Below, one piece after another: positions 48,308 through 60,385 of a stretch of DNA of 64,000 nt (positions are counted from its first letter, which is position 1; each line of letters begins with the position of its first letter). Both the position numbers and the translations under genes were made by a program. A model generated the notes under the pieces. It worked only from the letters and a program-made list of their open reading frames with translations, was not told the DNA's origin and did no database searches. Location of the stretch: contig CALYLW010000491.1 of the NCBI GenBank assembly GCA_944989445.1, positions 379,536 through 443,535 of the forward strand, read 5' to 3'. This DNA comes from Ampullaceana balthica (lineage: Eukaryota > Mollusca > Gastropoda > Lymnaeidae).

Positions 48308-48395
48308 TTGACGAGTTGAGAGTGGAGTGGTGCCCTGAAAGGTGTCCATCGTCTGGCCGCCTCTGAGTTGCGTCAGCTCCACGCCTGCTGAGTTC
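48308..48395 (-). CDS. Possible terminal coding exon, unknown gene
   Basis: An acceptor (CTCAGCAG) followed by an open stretch reading GVELTQLRGGQTMDTFQGTT and ending in TAA at about 48308. It is more GC-rich than its surroundings. No family recognised, and no donor partner shown. It may belong with the candidate exons at 50446-50860 on the same strand. Confidence 0.25.
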
Positions 48396-49909
48396 AGTAA
48401 AGGGCTTTGTTGGGGTCTTTTTGTAATGCTGTAGTCTGTAGCCTCTTTGGAAATGTACATAAGATTCATTTTGGTCGATAATATACGGATTCGAATTTTA
48501 ATGATACAAAATAGACACAAAAACTATATTTAAAAAATACTTTTTGAACTTTACAAATTAATCCATTTGGGGCCGGGTGTCCTAAAATTGCCATTTTCAA
48601 TGAGTTTTATTGAAACAAAAAATAGTTTAAATAGCATTTTCAAAGATGGATAAAGACCAAATTTTGTCCACATGTACGTAATTATCCATACTGAATTCAT
48701 AATATCCTCTCTTTTTAATGTGGGCGCCGCATATTTACAAAAATTGTAATCATTCCAATGACCTTAAATAATAATGTAGGAGTCTGTGTGCATAGATGGA
48801 TAAGGGACGAACTTTTTAAACCTTCATGATCCATGGTATTATTGGTGGACTTTGAAATAAATACAATAATCATCGATTCGGGGAAAGTCTGAGAGCGTTC
48901 ATTGACTTTCTATACTTTATTTCTATATTTCTAACACCCCTTACCACATCCATCGATTTAGTGTAATAAATTATACGTTTCATTTCGTTATTTATTTGAT
49001 TATTCAAGGCGTGGCTAAAACGGAACCGCTTCGATTGGACTCAGCAGGGATCCGCCCCTCTTTAAACTTGAGTTAATAATATATGTATTTCATTTCAATG
49101 AAGTCATTTTACTTATTCTAAGAAAATGATTACTTTAAAGATTCTTTTCTAATAAGTTGGGGTGGGTGGTGTAAGAGGAGGAGGGGGTAATAAACTTAAT
49201 TTATAATTTCTTTTTTGTTTTCAAAATACTTTCTTCTTTAACGAGTAGTTGTTTTTAAAAAAAATCTAAATCAAGAGCTTATGTGGGAAGTCACTTTAGT
49301 TACATATAATTTTGTCTTCCTGGTTATATTTTTATACCAGTATTTTTGAATAATATGAAAGATAGCTTTTTATCGAAGTTTCGATTTTCTCTAGGATAGT
49401 TTTAAGATTAAATAGATGTCCTATGGCAACTCAAGCCTAGTTCCATAGATCAGTACCCTTTTTTGAGATTTCTCAGTTTCGGCGCATTACATTATTTTAA
49501 GTTTAATACAGTCTGTAGACTATTTTAGAAGATTTAGTTTTCTTTAACCATTTTAGTTTTATATAAATTTAAATATCTAATTTGTTTTGTTTCTTTAACT
49601 TTGTTATTTAAAAAAAATTCTAATTTATTTCTATTTCTAATGTAATTGCCTAATTGTAAAATTGAATACATGTACTATGATGGCTTATGTGTGCTTTATT
49701 GGATTTTGGCTAAAGTTGTTACAAAACGCACTTTATAACCCCACAAGGATCGGGTCCCAACCAATGGGATCACCGTTCTTGAGGAGATCCCAGTTTCTGA
49801 CGGGTCCCATTCGTAAATTAAGTTCAGCAACTTAACTGTAAATACAAATCTGTAGACTCGTCTTACATTTTTTATTTTTACCTCTAATGGTATCTCATAA
49901 TTTCTTATC

Positions 49910-50320
49910 TATTACAGACGCTCATTCTATACATAAGATTATTGCGTCCTACGCTTATCAATTGTTAATATCTAGTCATGCATTTTTATTAGAGTTTTAA
50001 ATGTTAGAGTGTTTGTTTTCCTGCTTTGATCAGGCAACCCATTCCACGTCTGAATTACATACAAGAAGAAAGAGAATTTGTAAGTGTTTGCTCTTGCATA
50101 CGGGATAAGAAAAGTGTTTTTTTTATTTATCTCTATGTCTATCTGAGAGTTGTATTGGATTATCTTTGTGTGGTATTTCCAAGTTAGAATGAATTGCCTC
50201 ATAAATATCATTAACCTTTGCTATTTGTTCTTGTATCCTCTAGTGTTTCAAGGGTAAATGTTGTAACTAATGGTGTTACTCTCGTCAGTTTTGAATATTC
50301 TCTAGTAATGAATCTGCTAC
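49910..50320 (-). pseudogene. LINE 3'-end fragment (same family as 11865-13370)
   Basis: Minus-strand frames read KKNTFLIPYARANTYKFSFF and TLTFKTLIKMHD, matching the C-terminus of the LINE at 11944. The 3' hairpin GGACGC...GAGCGTCTG and AGATAAGAAAT follow at 49900-49950. It has multiple frameshifts. Confidence 0.82.
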
Positions 50321-50445
50321 ATCTCCGGTTAAAGATGAATCTTGTTATGAATGACCAACAAAGCTAAACTGTTCCCCAAATTAAAACTTCACAACACCAA
50401 AAAACAGCTGCAGTTTGCTATTGATATTGGCTTTCTTTCTCAAAG

Positions 50446-50860
50446 TTAACAACATGTTTTTTTAAAAACATTAGGAATGTTGTTATCCCCCCCCCCAGGT
50501 GTGGATTGGGGGAAAGGGAGGTCCTCGCTCGGTTGGGCCTTGGAAACTGACTGTCCAGACCGGAACTCAGTGTTGGGTGTGACGTGGAGATCTTTTAAAA
50601 GGTCGTTTGTTTGAGAAGACGCCTCTCTTGTTTCCAATGTTGCCATCGGCCAAGTATCAAATACCAGGACCACCTAATGAGTGTAGTAGCGGCGATGACG
50701 TGTCCCGGCATTGTCTGGGTTCTCATCAACAGTCACCATGTCCAAATCTGTCATGTTGCTAACAACAGTTTAGTTATTGAGCCTTGTCTCAAACTAATTC
50801 CAAAATCTTGTAAAACACTGTGTGTTATAACATGGCCCGTTTCGTATTTAAGTGAGAACC
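50446..50860 (-). CDS. Possible coding exon(s) of an unrecognised protein, interrupted by an in-frame TAG
   Basis: On the minus strand ATG at about 50754 opens MTDLDMVTVDENPDNAGTRH, then RRYYTH and a TAG at about 50674. The same frame continues open as VVLVFDTWPMATLETREASS and a polar, Ser/Pro/Gln-rich stretch to a poly-G run near 50490. The composition looks like coding DNA (acidic/basic alternation, balanced codons) and differs from the AT-rich flanks. The product is not recognised. It could be an N-terminal cytosolic segment split by an unseen intron, a pseudogene, or chance. Confidence 0.3.
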
Positions 50861-51095
50861 CTAAAAAAAATCAACATTAAGACCATTGGAGTATGTTGTT
50901 AAATTTAAATATTTTAATATAATAAATAATATACATGGGAAAAAATTTCGATATTGCATGAGCACCGTTTTATCCCTGTATGAGACAACGCACATGGCGC
51001 AATGCATTTTCAACATTTTTTTGCGGCATGAATTTTAGTTTTAAAAAAAAGATAATGTTGCTTGTGTAAATCAATATTATTTAAATGACCCCCTT

Positions 51096-51331
51096 TCCAG
51101 TCCATGACGGACTATGGGGCAAGTGATGTAGCGTTCACAAGTTTTTAGCCACCAGTAACAAGCAGGGGAATGTGTGTGGCCTTGCCAGTACCTGGGCTCG
51201 GACCCGCGACTCGGGAACTGCCTCGGTTCGATTGTCCAGTGCGCTACCACTTAGACCATCGCGCAAACTTGTGAACGCTACATCACTTGCCCCATAGTCC
51301 ATCATGGACTGGAAAGGGGGTCATTCAATAT
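51096..51331 (-). mobile_element. SINE with an inverted second 3' end (hairpin structure)
   Basis: The left arm 51096-51154 and right arm 51272-51331 are near-perfect inverted repeats (CCAGTCCATGACGGACTATG vs complement CCAGTCCATGATGGACTATG). Between them, on the minus strand, is a tRNA-like head with TGGTCTAAGTGGTAGCGCAC and B-box GGTCCGAGCCC. The same family occurs as a normal copy at 58678-58880. The right arm is an extra inverted copy of the 3' body placed before the head. Confidence 0.8.
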
Positions 51332-51339
51332 TATTTATC

Positions 51340-52000
51340 TGCGTAATTATGAATATTTATATTTTTAACCACACCTAATTTATATCGAAACTAGTGTATT
51401 ACCCGTCAAAAATTACGAACGTTTTCAAAATTGATATATTTCAGTTGTTGTAATTGTCCCTTTTGCCTGAAAGTCGCATAGTAAATATTCAGAAAATGTA
51501 GAGACTAAGAGAGAAAAATTAAACCTCTTTTCCATATTGAACAATTTTATGCGTTTGAAAATAGCGTGTTTTTTTGTTGTTGTTTTTTTTCTCAAGGCTA
51601 TGTTTTTTTAGCAGTGCGCTTTCTAAAATATAGCGTTACGAACGGACATAGCAGAGTATATATTTTGATTATATATATACGAATATATGTGTTATGAGAA
51701 AAACCTCCAAGCTTAGGCTTCGCATTATGTAAGTTTGCATGAATAATAATGATATAATCAGGATAATAGTAAATGCATAGTGAATTACACACTGCATACG
51801 GTGATACTACAGCAAAGAAGTTTGAAGTTCAAAGTATTAACAAATATTGCTGAGGAGTCAGCCGGACGTTAACTTGCCGCATTGAATAGTGCGCACCAAT
51901 AATACAGCACAGTGCGTTAAAAATAAACTATGTGACTGTAATGTGATCCACATCGAGCACATCTGTGATTTGAAGCAGTTTAAGCTTCATTGATGATTTT
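51340..52000. other. Intergenic, nothing recognised
   Basis: AT-rich DNA without supported exons or element ends. Confidence 0.5.
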
Positions 52001-52001
52001 T

Positions 52002-52543
52002 ACTTGTCAGTTTATTCGCCCATTCGTCCATACATTATTACCACAACATTACCAAAACATGTAAAAAATTAAATGTAATTTTTACACATGTTAATAACAC
52101 AGAAATATTTATTTTGCATGAAACGTAGTAAGCAAAGTTTGTCACAGGATAACAGAAAAAGGTTAAATTATCAACTGTTAATCATATTTCCAATTTAATA
52201 TAAACGTGTTAGTAATTCACATAAACGTTTTTATTATTGTCAAGTCAGCACCTTTTCAAGATCTATTATGACTTGTCAGTTTATGCGCCCATTGGTCCAT
52301 ACATTATTACCTTTACATTATCAAAAACATGTAAATAAAAAATTGTAACTATTTACAAATATGAATAACAATGAACTATTTATTTTGCATGAAACCTTTG
52401 AAGTAAAGTTAATCACCGGATAAAAGAAAATATTACATTATCTTCAGGTAATCGTATATAAAGTTTAATATGCACGTTTTAGGAATTCTAATACACGTTT
52501 TCTTTATTGTCAAGTTAGCACCCCTTCCAGTTCTATATTAAAA
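52002..52543. repeat. Divergent 269-bp tandem duplication
   Basis: The block starting ACTTGTCAGTTTATTCGCCC at 52002 recurs at 52271 as ACTTGTCAGTTTATGCGCCC and stays alignable by eye to TTGTCAAGT(C/T)AGCACC at the end of each unit, with scattered substitutions and small indels. Non-coding. Other members of the family were not seen in the window. Confidence 0.85.
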
Positions 52544-55500
52544 GCAAAGATTTTTCATTCCAAAATAGTCTAAGATGATTTAAAATATTACATATAAATA
52601 ACAATAAAAAAACACCTATTGTGGGGAGGAGTCCGATTTTTAAATGTGTTATTTTTTTAAACATACAAATATGCAATCTCAAAGTGTATAAAAGAAAAAC
52701 AAACGCTAAACTCAAGCATAAGTTGGCAAATTTCATTTGCAGTAATAAATAATGGCTTTGTAGTACAAAACGCATCGAAACTTGACAACCAAACGACAAC
52801 CAATTGTAAATTTCATAAACCGAAAAACGAATGTTATACATTGATATAGAAAATTAAATGTATAATTACGTACACAATATTTACATAGACACATACACAA
52901 AAACGGACATTTAATTAAAAAAATATAATAATATTAATCACATCAAATAAAACATGGCTCTTTTTACTTCGTTCCCTTCATACATTAATAAAAGCTCAAA
53001 TAATGACGTCACGTCACAATATTTTAGGGCTAGAAACACATTTTGTTAATCTCGAACGCAACATATTTACTCCTATATTTTCATGTTTATATCGAGAGTT
53101 ACCTCGCATAGCGTCACGGACAGACGTGACATTGCAAATTATCTTGTTTAATTGTTGTTCCATATTTGGCATCGCTGGTAGGAATAAAATATTTCTCATA
53201 TCCTATGGCTGTAACTGATTTCCAATCTTGACACTGAGACATATTTTGAAAGTACTCTTGATATTGTTAAAGATTTTCAAAGATTACCTTAGCATTATAA
53301 ATGATTTTTAATATCCTATACGCACAAAAGAAGTTTTGTGAATGTTTTAGATTTTCTGGGTCGGGGGGGGGGAGATTCGTCTAATAGCCACCTAGGTTTT
53401 CGACTATATACAGAAAAATACAAATATTTAAAATACATTAAAAGCCTATTGGGAAAGGAATTATTAAATATTTGTTAAAAATTGGAGAAAAAAAACCCAC
53501 CTCTATAAGATTTCCTTAATTGGAGCGATCCTTTCAAGCCAGAATAACAATTATCCTATAATAGTTAGGGAGGGCTTTCAAAACATTTCTTGGTCCTTCG
53601 AAATAAGTCGGTAATTAGAAAAACAGTTCTTGGAATAATGGGCCGGGGTTCTTATTAAGCTTTTGCACGAAAAGGCTCTTAGCAATTATGAACTATTTTT
53701 TACCGTAGTGACAATGGTAAAATCGGTAGTGTTTTCAGGGAGATAAGTCTAAGTGGAAAAAGGCGTAGTGAGATTTTGCGTTCCAAGAAATGAGAAATAC
53801 GAATTGTTGGGTTAATAGCTATTAGCTATAGTTTGTTATGATTGACTAAAAATGGGTATGCAAGAGACATTTTAAAGTAAGATACATTGTTCGGATGCAA
53901 GAAAAAATTCTTTGACGCAGAAAACCAAATGAGATGCCGATAAAATATTATTTTAAAAAAGACTTGTGAATAAACGTAGTCGAGTTTAGACGAAAGAGAC
54001 AGTATATGCATAGCTAAATTATATACGTATTCCCTCTCTCTATATTTCTTTAATCGAGAAAAAGAGGAACAATTGGGAGGAATTTAAAAAAGTTGGAAGT
54101 GACTTTTATGAGAGGGGAGCGGTGATAGAAATGTGGTCGATAAAAAAAAATATTCCCTATTAGACATGGTCACGTTCCAAACGGCTAACATTGTGTATTA
54201 GATGCGAGTATTTAGGGATTGGCGGTCATAAAATAGAAATATGTTATAAAGACATTTAAAGGCGAGGAACAGGGCTGCGAAAAGCCAGAGAAATTCTAAT
54301 GTTTGTTTTTTCCCTTTCCCGACAGATGAAGAGAGGTAGATGGGGAGACAGAGTAGGGACAAGGAGGAGGGAAGAAGAGGTGAAAAAAATGCGGTGAGGT
54401 AAATTGAGAGAGATATTAATAATATTTTTTAAAAAATCATTAGAAATTTGAAAGGCTTTAAAACTCGCTTCATCATCTCCTTCATGAAAAGTGCAAGGAG
54501 CTTATGGTAAAACCAACCATTACTCCACCGTCTCGATCTAAATCCTCTATTTAAAGCATCGTGCGAGCAGAGCCGTCAGCCGACCAATATCACGAACTTA
54601 TACCAATTTTAGGTTTGATGACCTCTTTTTTCGAAGTTCATAATTTATTATCTTTCGTATTTGAGCACATTTTAAAAAAAAATCAAATTAAAATTTTTCT
54701 AACTATTCAAATGCTCCATTGAACAGGAATATTTGGGGCTCGTGAAACTGTCAAATAAATCAGTGTATTTAAACTATAGCAAGTCTAACCAACCATTTTT
54801 TTTCGACTAATGTCTTTAAAAGTTGTATAAGAGAAAGAGTAAAACTTGTATAGAAATAAATGACTTAGAAAATTTCTGATAGAAATAATCATTCACTCCA
54901 TTAAAAATAAAATGGCTGTAGCCATGCGTGCATTGCTCATAAACTCTAGTTACCTGACAAATCATTCATTCACAAAAGTAACGCACTAATTCTTTATCAC
55001 CATGAGTGTTACGTCAATAACCCTTTTCCCAATCACTTTGTTACGTCTTAAAACACGTTTTTACGTCCTTGAAATGAATTTTTACTTATTTTTCCCCTTT
55101 GTCACCACACGTTCAGTACTGTAATATTTAAATTTCCGTTAAAAATATTATGCGTCATTCGCGCTTGTGGTAATCTAAAGAATCTATTGAGCTCGGATAA
55201 CTAGTTATATTTTATTATTTTATGATTATGTATTTTATGCATTGTGGTGAACTGAAATGTCGTGAAACGAGCTTTGAGTTTACAGCACTCAAATGCCATT
55301 GAAATGAGAGTTGGCTAATACTAACCTGGACTAACATTATAATATAGGACGCCATTTCTCGAATTCTTGCAGAGTTAGTGTCCCTGAAATGATGGGGACA
55401 ATATTATTGTTTCTTTTCATAGATGCTAAAATTGTCCCTGTGCGTTGTGGAGAATTGTCTAATTTTCCACTTACAATTTAATTCTTACTGATTTAATATC

Positions 55501-56700
55501 GAATGAATTTAAATGGTGTTGACAATTTTTTAAAATTGTTAATATGATGGTTAAAAAATATCATTGACTCCAATTACACATCTCTCTTTCCACCACCCTC
55601 CCCCCCTTTTTTTGGATCCAAAGGTTAGATCCAACCATTTCCGGACTTTCTCCATATTATAGATTTGTTTTTGGTAAGGACACAGTGATTTCACAACAAC
55701 GAGGTGGATCAGGTGGCGGATATCTTCCTACGCATAAGCTTGGAGAAAAAATTATGTTAAATATACTATAGAGTAAGATAAATTGGGAGGATATATTTAA
55801 GGTTAAAAATCCGTATTTCAGCAGACTATAAGAGCATTGTTGGTGTAGAATTTCAAAGTACCGCTCAGTTGGATAGATTGGATGGGGATGATACAAATGT
55901 CAAAACATTTCCACCATTATGGTTTGTCTTTTTGCATATTAAAAATTTCTGACACTTCAATAAAAGTTGATTATTGATTCTTCCCCCAACAAGATCGACT
56001 TTAATTCAACTAAATAACTTGTAAAAAAATATCTTCATTCTACTGTAATTTGAAATAAATGAACTGCAAAATAATGTGTTATTTTCTTACCAGTTTTTAT
56101 GTTTCGTACATTAAAAATAAATCCTGACATTTAATGGTCTATCACAGCTGGCTCAATGGGCGGGAAGATGAACGGCGATTGTGCTGACATGTGAGCGAAC
56201 GCGCTATGTAAACAGTATGTAATGGCGGGGCTACAAGTATCAAAGAGAATAATACAGCGTGGCAGAAGTCTTTCTTTTTTGTTGAAAAGAGAGCATTGAT
56301 AGACCTTAAGGCTCAGTTGGGATGATGTAATGTAAGATTTGGCATGTGCTCGATGGACCCCGGGGTAAAAGATGTTGGAATAGTGGAGGGAAAAGACAAG
56401 GGGAGTACCGTTTGATAAAGGGTTCAGAATAACATTTAGAAAAGGAGAAACTGGAACATAATCATGGTTTAAGCATGCATAGAAGTACGCAGTAAATATA
56501 AATAAAGTGGATATTTAAGGGATTTTGCGGAATTTTTATTGTCCAATTGTTAAACTTCAACTAAGATTCCATCTCTGTAAATAAGTTTCCCTTGTCTTAG
56601 ATAGTAACCATCCAATGGTAACGAGTTCCATCAAATGTGGTAGAGATGACCTTATGTTACAATGTCTTTAGGGGGTCTAGTTTGATTCTCATGTTTTTTT
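52544..56700. other. Gene-poor AT-rich stretch
   Basis: No coding exon, transposon terminus or RNA gene could be supported on either strand. It contains poly-purine patches (54090-54400) and poly-C or poly-G runs near 53360 and 55600. Short open frames here lack motif support. Confidence 0.5.
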
Positions 56701-56704
56701 CCTG

Positions 56705-57060
56705 GTGAGCCTACTAAAACAGGCATCAACATTGATACAATTCTCCACGGTTACTGGAGTCGACATGTCCGAATCCCCGACCACCGCCGGGCACTCAGCC
56801 AACAGGTGTTCAACCGTCTGCTTTACATCTACACATATTCTGCCGCCGATGCTCCGTCTAGTGTTAAACCTATGCCAGTACAGAAACTCTGTGTGGGACA
56901 GTGATTATTCTTCATCTGGGCGATGAATGTCTGATTTTTACGAGGTAGTTTTTCCACTTGGGGTCGCTTTGGCATTGCTTTGGCATATGCTGGTAAAGCT
57001 TTCCAGCCCTGGCGCCATTTCTCTCGGGCATGCTCCTTAAGCCATGATCTCACCCCCCCC
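56705..57060 (-). pseudogene. LINE C-terminal fragment (RNase H-type LINE)
   Basis: The minus-strand frame from 57053 reads RSWLKEHAREKWRQGWKALP, the counterpart of VRAWIKDHFREKWLEGW in the fragment at 25430. After a frameshift near 56840 it reads VDVKQTVEHLLAECPAV, a His/Cys knuckle-like end. 5' truncated, with a poly-G/C patch at its 5' edge. Confidence 0.72.
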
Positions 57061-57854
57061 CCTCCGCTGGGTCGTCAGACGAAAATAATGTCTCATTTAT
57101 ATTATTACTGCTTCTTATCTTGGACTCTTGTTCCTTGTAGTTTAATTAACATACCAAAAAAAACCAAACATATAATCCTTCGAAACTGCTGTGTTATTAT
57201 TTCCTTTAAAAGTCAGTTACAATTCAGTTACTTTACATTTTAACGGAAAAGAGAGAAATCGTAAGTAAAGGTTGTCAAACGCAGATTCGTTGAATAATAT
57301 TTGTCACATCACTAGGGACACACTAAGCTGTAAAATAACATGGCTAATGCGATGAGAATGGTCCTAGTCGATCAAGACGACAAACAAACAGCGTCACATC
57401 ACAATCAACAGTTTGACAATGTTATCTTAAGTATGTAAAGTGTAGATATCAAAACATAAACAACATAAGCGACATTGTTACACGCATCAATATAATTGTG
57501 TTACCAAGTTCAATATAATCTTGTTACTCAGCATCAATGTCATGTTGTTACTAAGCACCAATACCACGTTTTTTGTGAAACAACAGTTTCATTTCAACAA
57601 TTTTTAACAGTTAAAGGGAAATAACAATAGGGATCAGTTCTACTTTATTTCTGTAGTTTACTTCCCTTGACAAAGCTATTTGGATCTTGATGTAGAAAAG
57701 AGCTGCTGACATTACTTACGGTTTTTAACACACACACAAAAAAAAGACTTTAGGGGTTTAACCTGCCCTTAAACGTATTATTTTAGGTAGGGGCGGAAGC
57801 CTTTGGGTCTGGTGCAATACATTTTAGTAAGACTGTGCGGCTTTTTATCGTTAT

Positions 57855-57967
57855 TACCGTATATACTCGTTCTAAAGCCGACCTTTTTTTGACAAAATCT
57901 AGGGGGATAAGTTGAGGGGGGGGGTCGGCTTATGAACGAATGGGCTACAGAACGAGTATATACGGTA
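57855..57967. mobile_element. 113-bp MITE with TACCGTATATACTCGTTCT ends
   Basis: Inverted ends TACCGTATATACTCGTTCT and AGAACGAGTATATACGGTA, with inner inverted AAGCCGACC and GGTCGGCTT separated by a poly-G patch. A compact near-palindromic DNA element without coding capacity. Confidence 0.9.
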
Positions 57968-58258
57968 AATATAATTACTAAAATGTTAAAATCTCCCTAA
58001 AACAACACTCAACCTAGGCCTGGGCCCTCTAATAATTCTCTGAACAAATATACAAATTCAAATATAAATGTATTAAAAGCCTCATCATTAAATAAAAAAC
58101 TGTTTGCGTTTCCTGTGTCTTAAACTTATGATGCAATGGGCGGTCACCCTTACGAGGAATTAAGTGGAATTATTTAACACTACCCACCCCCCACCCCCCA
58201 AACTCAACTTTATCCTTTAACCCCGACGCACCTTGTTTCTACATCAGGGATTCCAATA

Positions 58259-58644
58259 CAGTGCGAACCCGTTAACTCGCGCCTCGTTATTGTGCGAAAT
58301 CGGTAAAGTCGTGGTAATTCCATGGCTCCCAAATTTTGTGACGTAACATAGCAATAAATAATACGTACGCATGAGTTTCCCGCGATTTTGTGTGTCTTTT
58401 TCCGTGACAGTTGTAGTTACTTTTTGAAAATTATTTTTCGCCTAAAATGTCATTTTAGAAAGAGCTGGAACAAAAATAAAATATCAATGTTATAGGGAAG
58501 AAAACACGTTTTTATTTGCACCCTTTATTATCGGTCAGTATGTTACAACAAAATCTGTAATAGGTGACGATAAATCGCGATTCAACTAAGTCGCGATTAC
58601 ATTTGTATGGACCCGAACGACCGCGACTTGACGGGGTCGCACAG
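58259..58644. mobile_element. 386-bp Tigger/pogo-like MITE
   Basis: Ends CAGTGCGAACCCGTTAACTC and, inverted, CTGTGCGACCCCGTCAAGTC, flanked by TA on both sides (58257-58258 and 58645-58646). No open frame of note. Confidence 0.75.
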
Positions 58645-58677
58645 TACATAATTGAGGTCTGGCACTCATTTCTCTGA

Positions 58678-58880
58678 AACATAACATAACATAACATAAC
58701 ATAACATAACACCCCTTTCCAGTCCATGGGGCAGGTGAAGTAGCGTTCCCAAGTTTTATTTAGCCACCACTAACGAGTGAAGGGAATGTGTGGCCAGCAC
58801 CGAGAATAGAACCCGCGACTCTCTTCTACGTTGGTTCGGCAGCCCAACGCGCTACCGCTAGACCTTTGTGCAGTTACATC
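58678..58880 (-). mobile_element. tRNA-headed SINE with (TTATG)n tail
   Basis: On the minus strand it starts near 58880 with GGTCTAGCGGTAGCGCGTTG (A-box-like) and GCGGGTTCTATTC (degenerate B-box). The body CACATTCCCTTCACTCGTTA and GGGAACGCTACTTCACCTGC follows, then CTGGAAAGGGG, and it ends in about six TTATG units (58678-58711). The body matches the hairpin copy at 51096-51331. Confidence 0.85.
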
Positions 58881-59399
58881 ATGTTTACTTATAATACTTA
58901 TGGAGCTTGGGGAGTCTTTCGGTCTGCTTCCCAAAGGCGCACCGGGCTTGGGATGAGGATAAGTGGATGCGGCGAACATTTTTAAATCCCCACTGTCAAC
59001 GCTCGGCCACTGGACCCACATAGCCAGAGTAGCACTGAAACTATGTTCAGGAGACTTGTTCCGGCGGCCGGGCGATGAGGTGCGCTGATCTCGCTCCATC
59101 TAACTACCGGTCTATATGACGGATATACGCACACGTCCGGACATTTGCACATGATGGTGTGCATGTAACTATGTTTAGGAATGTCTTTACTCAAGTTGTT
59201 GAAAATGTCTGTAAAGCGTTGTAATCCCAGCCGTACGCAGGGGTAATGCACTATATAGTGTATCAAATAAATAATTTTAAAAAAGGAGTAAAATGTCATT
59301 GAGTGTTGGATATATTTCCCCTTCGCCATGAAGTACCCCAGCTGATTTAGTTCATAATTCATCTGTTGTGCGGCTGTTCTAACTTACTTCTAGACAAAC

Positions 59400-59815
59400 A
59401 TTTTTAAATCCCTTATATTAACTTCGAAAATCTTGTCTGTCGTGGTCTCTGTCGTTCGCGGTCGGGCGGAAAAATAAAAGTTTAAAAAATGACTCACTCC
59501 CAGTGATGCTATCGAGTTTAAAGTTTTGCACATAGACTCGTGTCACCTAAAAACGCATCGTATCAAAATTTGAGATCGATCGAATGTACCGTAATTAAAT
59601 TAATGCATTTTTAGTTTATCTCTATATAACTATTTGTAGCGGCCTGCTTTGTTTAATTCACGTGTCACGCTGAGTTAAGTGACCAAACCCGTTTTTTTTG
59701 TTTTTGTTTTTTTACAGCAAGGGGAGATCACTCGGTTTCTGTCTGTAAATGTTTGTCGCGTTTGAACATAATCAATACTTTTAGTTATGTCTCATATATA
59801 AGGGATTTATAGTCA
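59400..59815. repeat. Dispersed repeat (AAATCCTTTATA family), diverged copy
   Basis: Runs from TTTTTAAATCCCTTATATTA to TATATAAGGGATTTATAGT, with GATCGATCGAATGTACCGTA and TTTAGTTTATCTCTA in between, shared with the copies at 1598, 5070 and 46705. It has compensating changes in both ends (CCCTTATA and TATAAGGG). Confidence 0.75.
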
Positions 59816-60198
59816 CAAACTTTGTTTTTACGGGGTAGTTTAATTTAAGATCCCATTTTTGTCTTTGTAACGAGACCCAACTATTGTGACCTAATTAGAG
59901 GCGATGGACTGTGCTGATAACACCTCGCCGTGCTCATCTCTGCCAGCGATGTCCTTGCAGGAGAGAGAGAGAGAGACAAGCCGAGAGATTAAGCACGACG
60001 GTTTGGAGCGGTGTTCCGCAGCCTTTTTTGCACTCAGGGAACTACGGCACTGGCGTAGTTAGGGCTAGTGCCCCACAGCCACACACGGGTGTGTAAAGAA
60101 GTTTACCGCTCTCTATCACGAAAACAAGTTGGTGATTTATTTATTTATTTTATATTTAAAAATTATTTTTTTGGGGGGTGGGGGGGGGCGTAAAACAG

Positions 60199-60383
60199 CA
60201 ATGTTCCTTTTAAGCTGCGCAGCTGCGCGGCCGCGTAGATATCTGACCGACACCACGCAGCAGTTTAGAATTACAACACAGCACATTTTGTAAAATATTG
60301 CGCAAAAATGGATGCGGTGCAACTTTACACGCGGTTTTTTTTGTGCTTTGCACACGGACCAACGAACCTTAGAGAGAACATTG
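60199..60383. mobile_element. MITE of the CAATGTTCCCTCTAAGG family, opposite orientation
   Basis: Ends CAATGTTCCTTTTAAGC and CCTTAGAGAGAACATTG, with the interior ATATCTGACCGACACCACGC matching the complement of 27604-27763. It ends 3-10 bp before the 33-bp minisatellite begins. Confidence 0.78.
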
Positions 60384-60385
60384 GT

